From NCBI GenBank assembly GCA_036269455.1, contig DATARS010000229.1, positions 1-7,178 of the forward strand: 7,178 bases of DNA, written 5' to 3'. The stretch's first letter is position 1. Every line of letters begins with the position of its first letter. Made by a program: the position numbers and the translations under genes. Under the pieces are notes generated by a model. It searched no databases. It was not told the DNA's origin and was given only the letters and a program-made list of their open reading frames with translations. Below are positions 1 through 5,907 of the stretch, in pieces. Origin of the DNA: CF-96 sp036269455. GTDB lineage: Bacteria > Chloroflexota > Dormibacteria > Aeolococcales > Aeolococcaceae.

Positions 1-903
1 ATGAGTGAGCGACAGCCGCGCCCGACCTGGCGGCCCCAGGAGTTCAACGAGCTCGTCAACGAGCTCGGCGACCTCGTCGAGACCCTCGGTCTCGAGGAGG
101 GGCCGCGGCCCGCGCGCGCCCGCCGGAGCAGGCCCCCGGCCGCCCGGCGCACCGCTCCGCGCCCCGCCGCGACGGCGCCCGCCGCCGCGGTGGCCCTTCC
201 GGAGACGGAGGTCGAGCCCGCCGTCCCCCATGCGGAGACCCCGGTCGCCGAGGTCGCGGTCGATGCCGCCATCCTCGACGACACCACCTTCTGGGTCGCC
301 CCGGCCGAGGTGGTCGAGCCCGGCGGGCGTCCCTGGTCGCCGGCCGCGGCGATGGAGTTCGTCCCCAGCGCGGGAGCGGAGGCGGCCCCGGCGATCCCGG
401 CGCGGCCGCACTCGGGATGGGTGATGACCGCCGCCGCCGGCACCGCCGTGGGGCTGGCGCTCTTCGCCCTGGTGGTGAGCCACATCGACCTGGCCAGCAC
501 CAGCGGTCCCGACCATGCGGTCAGCGCGGCGCCCTTCACCCTCAAGCAGTTCCGCACCGTCGCCGCCGACAGCCAGGGGCAGGTCTTCAGCTCGCAGACC
601 ACCACCCAGTTCCCGGCGACGACCGACCACCTGTTCATCGACCTCGAGTACGCCGGCGCCACGCCGCACGACCACCTGCAGCTCAAGGTGATTCGCGACT
701 CCACCGGCCTGCCGCCGCCCGCCGTCGTGCAGGACCACACCTACAGCCTCGACTCGCCGGACGGGAAGGGCTCCATCCCCGTCGAGCTCACCGCGCCGGC
801 GGGCACCACCTTCGCCCGCGGCCGGTACACCGTGAGCGTGGTCCACGGCCAGACCTCGGCGCAGACGATCGACTTCAGCATCGGCGACAGCAGCGGCGGC
901 TGA
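1..903 (+). CDS. Single-pass membrane protein of unknown function, Ala/Pro-rich cytoplasmic part and beta-rich outer domain
   Basis: This 300-residue protein does not match a family I recognise. Residues 1-34 are polar and acidic and could form a short helix (EFNELVNELGDLVETLGLEE). Residues 35-138 are low-complexity, rich in Ala, Pro and Arg, and probably disordered. One hydrophobic segment at about 140-160 (WVMTAAAGTAVGLALFALVV) is the only membrane span. Residues 165-300 alternate short polar and hydrophobic stretches, as in a beta-sandwich, ending in a strand-like YTVSVVHG...TIDFSIG. There is no signal peptide or lipobox, so I infer a cytoplasmic N-terminus and an outer C-terminal domain. 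The ATG is the first base of the window, so an upstream start and the ribosome binding site cannot be judged. Strong third-position GC bias supports this frame over the overlapping ones. The protein two genes downstream has the same layout. Confidence 0.8.
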   Translation: MSERQPRPTWRPQEFNELVNELGDLVETLGLEEGPRPARARRSRPPAARRTAPRPAATAPAAAVALPETEVEPAVPHAETPVAEVAVDAAILDDTTFWVAPAEVVEPGGRPWSPAAAMEFVPSAGAEAAPAIPARPHSGWVMTAAAGTAVGLALFALVVSHIDLASTSGPDHAVSAAPFTLKQFRTVAADSQGQVFSSQTTTQFPATTDHLFIDLEYAGATPHDHLQLKVIRDSTGLPPPAVVQDHTYSLDSPDGKGSIPVELTAPAGTTFARGRYTVSVVHGQTSAQTIDFSIGDSSGG

Positions 904-909
904 CCCCTG

Positions 910-939
910 GCAGCCCGTCCGACTCGTCGGACGGGCTGC
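910..939 (+). terminator. Perfect 13-bp hairpin after the first gene, probable terminator without a T-run
   Basis: Bases 910-922 and 927-939 are perfect inverted complements around a 4-base CTCG loop. The hairpin starts 7 bases after the stop codon of the first gene and ends 14 bases before the ATG of glutamate dehydrogenase. No T-tract follows, so it is not a classical intrinsic terminator, but strong hairpins without U-tails are often proposed as terminators in high-GC bacteria. It could instead act as an RNA structure in a read-through transcript. Confidence 0.55.
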
Positions 940-945
940 TAGGCT
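940..945 (+). promoter_or_regulatory. Possible -10 element for a leaderless glutamate dehydrogenase mRNA
   Basis: TAGGCT fits the loose TANNNT pattern of -10 elements. It ends 8 bases before the ATG at 954, the spacing expected if transcription begins at or just before the start codon. No Shine-Dalgarno-like sequence lies before this ATG, which agrees with leaderless translation. No convincing -35 box is visible; the matching place falls inside the hairpin. The match is short and may be chance. Confidence 0.25.
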
Positions 946-953
946 GCCGGCCG

Positions 954-2225
954 ATGAGCGTCGCCGCGAGCTCCCTCTCCGAGTCCGAGAACCCCTGGCA
1001 CAACGCCCAGCAGCAGTTCGACGACGCCGCCGAGCTGCTCCACCTCGAGCCCAGCCTCCGCTGCGTGCTCCGCGAGGTGCGCCGTGAGTTCACCGTCCGC
1101 TTCCCCGTCCAGATGGACGACGGCGGCGTCCGCATGTTCGAGGGCTACCGCGTCCAGCACAACACCACCCGCGGCCCGGCCAAGGGCGGCATCCGCTTCC
1201 ACCCCGACTGCAGCCTCGACGAGGTCAAGGCGCTGGCGATGTGGATGACCTGGAAGTGCGCGCTCGCCGGCCTCCCCTTCGGCGGCGCCAAGGGCGGGGT
1301 GATCGTCGACCCCGTCGACCTCAGCCACCGCGAGCTCGAGCGGCTCACCCGCCGCTTCGCCACCGAGATCACCGTCCTGATCGGGCCCGAATCCGACATC
1401 CCGGCCCCGGACGTCAACACCTCCGCCGAGATCATGGCCTGGATCATGGACACCCTCTCGATGGAGGCCGGCCACTCCATCCCCGCGGTGGTGACCGGAA
1501 AGCCGCTCGACATCGGCGGCAGCGAGGGCCGTCCCCGCGCCACCGGCCGCGGCGTCACCGTGGTCGCACTCGAGGCCTGCCGTCACCTGGGGATGGACCC
1601 GACCCATACCACCGTCGCGGTGCAGGGCTTCGGCAACGTCGGCAGCGTCAGCGCCCTGCTGATGCACGAGGCCGGCTTCCGCGTCTGTGCGGTCTCCGAC
1701 GTCACCGGAGGGATCTACTCTCCAGGCGGGCTCGACGTCCCCGAGGTGATGGAGCACCGGCGCGCCACCGGGACGCTGGCGGGCTACCCCGGAGCGCAGC
1801 CGGTGAGCAACCACGAGCTGCTCGAGCTGCCCGTCGACCTGCTCGTCCCCGCCGCCGTGGAGAGCCAGATCACCGCTGCGAACGCGGCGCGGATCCGCGC
1901 GCGGCTCGTCGTCGAGGGCGCCAACGGCCCCACCACCACCGACGCCGACCACATCCTCGAACAGCGCGGCGTGGTGGTCGTGCCCGACATCCTCGCCAAC
2001 GCCGGCGGCGTGACCGTCTCCTACTTCGAGTGGGTGCAGGACCTGCAGTCGTTCTTCTGGGAGGAGACGGAGATCAACCGCAGGCTCGAGGCGATCATGC
2101 GCCGGGGCTTCGCCCAGATGGTCGAGGCGGCGCAGTCGCACGGCGTGTCCTGGCGAATGGGCGCCTACCTGGTCGCGGTGCAGCGCGTCGCCGACGCCAC
2201 CTCGGTGCGCGGCATCTATCCGTGA
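954..2225 (+). CDS. gdhA: Glutamate dehydrogenase (Glu/Leu/Phe/Val dehydrogenase family)
   Basis: It should catalyse reversible oxidative deamination of glutamate to 2-oxoglutarate and ammonium with NAD(P) in the cytoplasm, as a hexamer, linking nitrogen and carbon metabolism. At 423 residues it has the length of RocG/GudB-type glutamate dehydrogenases and is longer than leucine dehydrogenases. The N-terminal substrate domain has GPAKGGIRFHP (74-84), MTWK (98-101) and LPFGGAKGGV (107-116), giving the three conserved lysines K77, K101 and K113. The catalytic Asp is D153 in PAPDVNT. GKPLDIGGSEGR (182-193) and ATGRGV are typical of glutamate-specific members. The Rossmann domain shows GFGNVG (225-230), then SDVTGG near the end of the second strand; NAD versus NADP cannot be decided by eye. 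The C-terminal WVQDLQSFFWEE block is intact. The ATG at 954 is chosen because homology begins at NPWHNAQQQFDDAA; the frame stays open back to 417, but that part is a shadow of the first gene. Its TGA overlaps the next start. Confidence 0.96.
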   Translation: MSVAASSLSESENPWHNAQQQFDDAAELLHLEPSLRCVLREVRREFTVRFPVQMDDGGVRMFEGYRVQHNTTRGPAKGGIRFHPDCSLDEVKALAMWMTWKCALAGLPFGGAKGGVIVDPVDLSHRELERLTRRFATEITVLIGPESDIPAPDVNTSAEIMAWIMDTLSMEAGHSIPAVVTGKPLDIGGSEGRPRATGRGVTVVALEACRHLGMDPTHTTVAVQGFGNVGSVSALLMHEAGFRVCAVSDVTGGIYSPGGLDVPEVMEHRRATGTLAGYPGAQPVSNHELLELPVDLLVPAAVESQITAANAARIRARLVVEGANGPTTTDADHILEQRGVVVVPDILANAGGVTVSYFEWVQDLQSFFWEETEINRRLEAIMRRGFAQMVEAAQSHGVSWRMGAYLVAVQRVADATSVRGIYP

Positions 2226-2803
2226 CCGACCAGACCCCGCCGGAGGAGCCGCAGGACCCGCCCTGGCAGCCCCAGGAGCCGAGGGTGCCGCCGCGGGCGG
2301 TGCCCCCACGCACCCCGCCGCCCAACTACCTGCCGCCCCCGCCGCCGCGTGCGCGGCCGCAGCCGGCGCCGCTGGAGCCGCCCGCCCCGGAGCGCTCGGG
2401 GCCGCCCGCCTGGGTCTGGGCCGTGCTCGGCGGGCTCGCCGCGGTGGTGCTCGCCGTCGTGCTGGTGCTGGTGCTGCGCTCCGGCGGCGGCGGCCCGGTG
2501 GTGGTGGGCACCGACGTCACCCTCGACGCCACCCAGTCCCAGACCGGCGACTGCGTCACCACCGTGCACCTGACCGCCCGGGGCAGCGTCAGCGGCTCCG
2601 GGACCCTGGTGTACAGCTTCGACCGCAGCGACGGGCAGTCGACCGGCCGCACCAGCCTCGACGTCAACGGCAACACCGGCTTCGAGATCTCCGAGGACTG
2701 GCGCTTCGTCGGGGTGCACACGGGCACGGGCACGATGGTCTTCCGGGTCGTCTCGCCGACGACCCGCGAGGTGCGCCGTGACGTCACCGTCCGCTGTCCC
2801 TGA
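2222..2803 (+). CDS. Pro-rich single-pass membrane protein with a beta-rich outer domain, unknown function
   Basis: The 193-residue product starts with a GTG inside GTGA, the stop codon of glutamate dehydrogenase, so translation is probably coupled; no Shine-Dalgarno is visible. Residues 1-62 are about one third proline with PPPP runs and are likely disordered. Residues 63-86 (AWVWAVLGGLAAVVLAVVLV...) form the only membrane helix, followed by Arg and a Gly-rich linker. Residues 93-193 resemble a small Ig-like beta domain: a core YSFDRSDGQST (131-141), then a W...G..TGTMVFRVVSPT pattern of the kind seen in exported actinobacterial Ig-like modules. C111 and C192 at the two ends of this domain could form a disulfide. 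The orientation (N-terminus inside) is inferred. No enzyme motif is present. It could be a receptor-like or cell-wall-contacting protein; I cannot name a function. Its last 26 bases overlap the next gene. Confidence 0.82.
   Translation: MTDQTPPEEPQDPPWQPQEPRVPPRAVPPRTPPPNYLPPPPPRARPQPAPLEPPAPERSGPPAWVWAVLGGLAAVVLAVVLVLVLRSGGGGPVVVGTDVTLDATQSQTGDCVTTVHLTARGSVSGSGTLVYSFDRSDGQSTGRTSLDVNGNTGFEISEDWRFVGVHTGTGTMVFRVVSPTTREVRRDVTVRCP
2768..2773 (+). promoter_or_regulatory. Ribosome binding site that fixes the queuosine-salvage gene start
   Basis: GAGGTG, inside the coding sequence of the upstream membrane protein, places its GAGG core 6 bases before the GTG at 2778. It is the clearest Shine-Dalgarno in the window, and it supports this start over the next in-frame GTG at 2847, which would remove a conserved N-terminal helix. 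Confidence 0.55.
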
Positions 2804-3731
2804 GGTCAGGCAGAGCTGCCATCGGGTCGCCGCCCGGGCGCGGCACGTGCGCCTCGACGGCGCCGCCCTCGAGCACCTCGCCGCCGACCTTGCGGCGGCG
2901 CCCCCGGAGGTGCCCGGATGGGAGGACGACCACCTCGCCGGTGGCGACCCCGAGGTGCGCGCGGGCTGGACGCTGCTGCTCAGCGCGCTGAACTTCTGCT
3001 TCTGGGAGGACGAGCCGCGCTGGCGGGTCGGGAGCGCCGACGGCTACATGGCGCTCGCCGCCGCGCTGCGCCAGGCCCACCTCGCCGGCGTGCCGGTGGC
3101 CGCACCCGAGCGCTGGGCGCGCTGGGGCGTCGAGGAGCTCGCCGCCGTGCTCCGGGGCGATCCCGGCGGCCCCTCCGCCCCTCCCCTCCTCGCCGAGCGC
3201 CACGAGGTCGCCGCCGAGCTCGGCGCCTGGCTGCTGGACGAGCACGGCGGGTCGGCGCTCGCCCCGCTGCGCGAGGCGGCCTCGGCGGCCGCGCTCGCCC
3301 GCGAGCTCGCCACCCGGCTGCCGGGGTTCCGCGACGTCGCCCTCCACGCCGGAGAGCCGGTGGCGCTGCTGAAGCGGGCCCAGATCGCCGCCCACGACTG
3401 CGGGCTGGCCCTCGGCGAGGACGCGCCCGCCGGGCTGCGCGACCGCGCCGGGCTGACCGCCTTCGCCGACTACAAGGTCCCCCAGGTGCTCCGCGCCGCC
3501 GGGGCCCTGGTCTACGAGGCCGGCCTCGCCGCCGCCGTCGACTCCCGGACCGAGCTCAGCCCCGGATCGGAGCCCGAGGTGGAGATCCGCGCCCTGACCG
3601 TGGTCGCGGTGGACCGGCTGCGCGACCTGCTCGCCGGGCCCGACGCCACCGCGGTGGACAGTCTGCTCTGGTGGCGCGGCCAGGGGCTGCGCGAGCCGCC
3701 GTACCACCGCACCCGGACGATCTGGTACTGA
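2778..3731 (+). CDS. qng1: Queuosine 5'-phosphate N-glycosylase (Qng1/DUF2419, queuosine salvage family)
   Basis: Members of this family (human C9orf64/QNG1; a structure from the bacterium Sphaerobacter is known) release queuine base from queuosine 5'-monophosphate so it can be reused for tRNA modification. Recognition is by motif: VRQSCHRVAARARHVRLD (10-27), LNFCFW (71-76), GYMALAAALRQA (89-100), FRDVA (184-188), LLKRAQIAAHDC (197-208), FADYKVPQVLRAAGAL (229-244), EVEIRALTVVAVDRLRD (267-283), DSLLWWRG (294-301) and the C-terminal YHRTRTIWY (309-317). The acidic residues D207 and D231 lie in blocks conserved from human to bacteria and are candidate active-site residues; I have not assigned roles. 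At 317 residues it is full length with no missing block. The GTG start has a good ribosome binding site and overlaps the preceding gene by 26 bases, so it is probably co-translated with glutamate dehydrogenase and the membrane protein. No queuine transporter or tRNA-guanine transglycosylase gene is visible here. Confidence 0.9.
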   Translation: MTSPSAVPEVRQSCHRVAARARHVRLDGAALEHLAADLAAAPPEVPGWEDDHLAGGDPEVRAGWTLLLSALNFCFWEDEPRWRVGSADGYMALAAALRQAHLAGVPVAAPERWARWGVEELAAVLRGDPGGPSAPPLLAERHEVAAELGAWLLDEHGGSALAPLREAASAAALARELATRLPGFRDVALHAGEPVALLKRAQIAAHDCGLALGEDAPAGLRDRAGLTAFADYKVPQVLRAAGALVYEAGLAAAVDSRTELSPGSEPEVEIRALTVVAVDRLRDLLAGPDATAVDSLLWWRGQGLREPPYHRTRTIWY

Positions 3732-3755
3732 GCCCCCTTCTCGAGGGAGGCTCAG
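3728..3755. terminator. Shared bidirectional terminator hairpin between the converging blocks
   Basis: CTGAGCC (3728-3734) pairs perfectly with GGCTCAG (3749-3755). After one bulged A (3748), CCCT (3735-3738) pairs with AGGG (3744-3747), leaving a 5-base TCTCG loop. Both stop codons lie in the lower stem: TGA at 3729-3731 for the salvage gene and TGA at 3754-3752 (read leftward) for the methyltransferase. No T-tract is present on either side. Position and symmetry suggest it ends transcription in both directions. Confidence 0.6.
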
Positions 3756-4510
3756 CCGTGGGCGACGTAGTTCCAGCGCGCCCCGCTCGCATAGCTCTCC
3801 TGAAGCCGGTCGAGGCTGTAGGGGCCCTCGCCGTCGAGGTCGAAGATGCGAAGCCCGGCCACGTCGCAGAGCAGCCGGTGCAGGTCCGCGGGGGTGCTGC
3901 CGTAGTGGTCGCTCCCCCCGGGGCCGTGCTCGACGACCACGGTGGGGCGGTGCTCGGCGAGGGTGCGCAGCGCCCCGGCGATGACCAGGCACTCGGCGCC
4001 CTCGACGTCGATCTTGACGAACGCCGGAGCGAAGCCGCCGGGGAGATGGTCGTCGAGCCGCTCGGTGGTCACGGTGATGAGCTCGCGCTCGACCGCCTGC
4101 GGGTAGGCGCGCTCGCGGAGGCCGCTGTACTGGGGCAGGTCGCGGACGTGGACGAAGCTGGTCTCGCCGTCGCGGTCGCTCAGCGCGGCGCGGCGCACCT
4201 CGACCGAGGGGAAGCGGCGGGCGAGGTGCTCGGCGAGGTGGGGCAGCGGCTCGTAGGCGAGATGGCGGCCGCGCGGCGCGACCCGGACCATGTCCGCGAG
4301 GACGTCGCCGTCGTGGGCCCCGACGTCGATGCAGTGGGAGTCGTCGCGCAGGGTGAAGGCGATCAGCCGCCGCATCAGGTCGTTGTCGAGGTAGTTGCGG
4401 GCGTTGGCGGGGTCGTCGGCGGGGGCGATGAGGCGGCCGGGGGCGAGCAGGTCGACGGTGCGATCGCGCAGCCGCCGCAGCGAGGGGGCGGCTCCGCTCG
4501 CCTCGGCCAC
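3752..4510 (-). CDS. FkbM-family SAM-dependent methyltransferase
   Basis: This 252-residue protein is a class I methyltransferase of the FkbM type, which usually O-methylates sugars or secondary metabolites. The SAM-binding glycine motif is CIDVGAHDGDVL (60-71), followed by the acidic strand end YEP (86-88). The family signature FVKIDVEGAE (164-173) is intact, then VVVEHGP (191-197) and the C-terminal RIFDLDGEGPYSLDRL. Length is normal for the family. The start is uncertain. The GTG at 4510 is the first standard start after tldE, but it lacks a ribosome binding site and cuts an N-terminal segment (DTLRRVAEASGAAPSLRRLRDR) that looks like the usual family opening. A CTG at 4537, or even an ATA at 4543 overlapping the tldE stop as ATAG, would keep it. 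It is last in the tldD-tldE block and probably co-transcribed. The acceptor substrate is unknown; there are no glycosyltransferases or biosynthetic genes nearby in this window. Confidence 0.88.
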   Translation of the reverse strand: MAEASGAAPSLRRLRDRTVDLLAPGRLIAPADDPANARNYLDNDLMRRLIAFTLRDDSHCIDVGAHDGDVLADMVRVAPRGRHLAYEPLPHLAEHLARRFPSVEVRRAALSDRDGETSFVHVRDLPQYSGLRERAYPQAVERELITVTTERLDDHLPGGFAPAFVKIDVEGAECLVIAGALRTLAEHRPTVVVEHGPGGSDHYGSTPADLHRLLCDVAGLRIFDLDGEGPYSLDRLQESYASGARWNYVAHG

Positions 4511-4539
4511 CCGCCGCAGGGTGTCGCGCGGCCCCAGGG

Positions 4540-5907
4540 CTATGCCCCGGACACCGGCAGGCTGCGCACCAGCACCGAGGGGGCACCGACGAAGCCGGGC
4601 CCGAAGGTGAAGCGCAGGTCCGATCCGACCTCCTCGACGGCGCTCAGCAGGTCGAGCAGGGTGCCGGCGACGGTCATCTCCCGCAGCGGCGCGCCCCGCT
4701 TCCCACCCTCGACGGCGAAGCCGCCGATGCCGAGCGAGAACTCGCCGGTGACCGGGTTGACGGTGTGGAGACCGTGCACCTCGGTGACCAGGATGCCGTC
4801 GCCCATCCGGGCGAGCAGCTCCTCGGGAGCGGAGGTGCCGGGAAGGAGCACCAGGTTGGTGGGGCCGAGCTCGGGGGTCGAGCGGTAGGAGCCGCGAGCG
4901 GCGTTGCCGGTCGAGCGGGCGGAGCCGTCGCGCCGCGCGGTGTAGCTGTTGTGCAGGTACGAGCGCAGCGTCCCCTCGGCGATCACCTCGGTCCGCTGGG
5001 TGGGCACGCCCTCGGCGTCCCAGGGGCGCGAGGCCAGGCCGTCGCGCAGCCGGCCGTCGTCGACCAGGGTGACGCAGCTCGCCGCCACCGCCTCGCCGAT
5101 GCGCCCGGCGAGCAGCGAGCGGCCCTTCTGCACCGCCTCGGCGGAGATGCTCGACGCCAGGGTGCCGACCAGCGAGGCCGCCGCCCAGGGCTCGAAGACC
5201 ACCGGGACGGTGCGGCTGGCGAGCCGGTCGGCGCCGAGCAGCCCGGCGGCGCGCTCGGCCGCCTCGCGCCCGCAGGCGGCGAGGTCGAGGGCGCTCGCGG
5301 AGCGGCCGTAGGTGAACGACATCCCCGCCTGCATCTCCTCGCCCCGCTCGGCGATCGCCTCGACGTAGCCGTAGGCGACGGTCGCCTCGAAGGCGGCGGC
5401 GACGCCGCGGGTGGTGTAGAGCTCGTTGCGACCGCGCTCGTCGGCGTACACCGCGCCGCTGGCCCGCTTCACGGCGGGGACGGCGGTGGTGGTGAGGCGC
5501 TCGAGCTCGAGCGCCATGGCGACCCGATCCTCGACCGAGCGCGCGTCGAAATCGGCGGCGACGAGGTCGTCGAGCCCGCCGCCGGGGACCGAGTCGGGGA
5601 GGCCGGCGTGCTCGTCGGGCTCGTTGACCCTGCACGCGCTGACGGCGGTGTCGACCAGCCGCCGCAGCCCCTCCTCGGAGAGGTCGGAGGTGTAGGCGAA
5701 GCCCATCCGCGAGTCCGCGAAGACGCGCAGGCCGATGCCCCGCGACTCCGCCGAGGTGAGCGACTCGACCTCGCCGTCGAAGGCCTTCACGGTCAGCTCG
5801 GCGCCGTGGTGCACGTAGGCCTCGGCGTCGGTGGCGCCTCCGCCGGTGGCGGCGTCGAGGACGCGCTGGGCGATGTCGGAGAAGCGGAGCTCCGCGGCGG
5901 TGCTCAC
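4540..5907 (-). CDS. tldE: TldE/PmbA, non-metal subunit of the TldD/TldE protease
   Basis: TldE (PmbA) pairs with TldD as a cytoplasmic heterodimeric protease. In Escherichia coli the pair trims the leader of microcin B17 and degrades the unfolded antitoxin CcdA. The 455-residue length fits the family. The N-terminal part shows the shared TldD/TldE fold: VKAFDGEVESL (40-50), SRGIGLRVF (55-63) and FAYTSDLSEEGL (70-81). The C-terminal part has WDAEGVPTQR (296-305), STGNAARGSYRSTP (332-345), TNLVLLPG (350-357), VNPVTGEFSLGIGGFAVE (383-400) and MTVAGTLLDLL (411-421). Where TldD has HExxxH, this protein reads VVFEPWAAASLVGTL, with no metal site, as expected for TldE. The GTG start at 5907 overlaps the tldD stop as GTGA, which suggests translational coupling and equal production of both subunits; only a weak GGGA lies upstream as a ribosome binding site. 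Confidence 0.94.
   Translation of the reverse strand: MSTAAELRFSDIAQRVLDAATGGGATDAEAYVHHGAELTVKAFDGEVESLTSAESRGIGLRVFADSRMGFAYTSDLSEEGLRRLVDTAVSACRVNEPDEHAGLPDSVPGGGLDDLVAADFDARSVEDRVAMALELERLTTTAVPAVKRASGAVYADERGRNELYTTRGVAAAFEATVAYGYVEAIAERGEEMQAGMSFTYGRSASALDLAACGREAAERAAGLLGADRLASRTVPVVFEPWAAASLVGTLASSISAEAVQKGRSLLAGRIGEAVAASCVTLVDDGRLRDGLASRPWDAEGVPTQRTEVIAEGTLRSYLHNSYTARRDGSARSTGNAARGSYRSTPELGPTNLVLLPGTSAPEELLARMGDGILVTEVHGLHTVNPVTGEFSLGIGGFAVEGGKRGAPLREMTVAGTLLDLLSAVEEVGSDLRFTFGPGFVGAPSVLVRSLPVSGA

Noticed and set aside
417..953. A 179-residue N-terminal extension of glutamate dehydrogenase in an open frame from 417
   Set aside because: It overlaps the first gene in another frame, is Arg/Pro-rich nonsense typical of GC-rich shadow frames, and family homology starts only after the ATG at 954.
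939..2309. Long leftward open frame of 456 codons opposite glutamate dehydrogenase
   Set aside because: It is an antisense shadow caused by the high GC content; the product is Gly/Ala/Asp/His-rich with no motif, while the + strand gene has clear family motifs.
2784..4586. Leftward open frame of 600 codons across the salvage and methyltransferase genes
   Set aside because: It spans two real genes in wrong frames and has an Arg/Pro-rich low-complexity composition.
2918..4888. Rightward open frame of 656 codons
   Set aside because: It runs through the salvage gene out of frame and then antisense through the methyltransferase and tldE; no recognisable domain.
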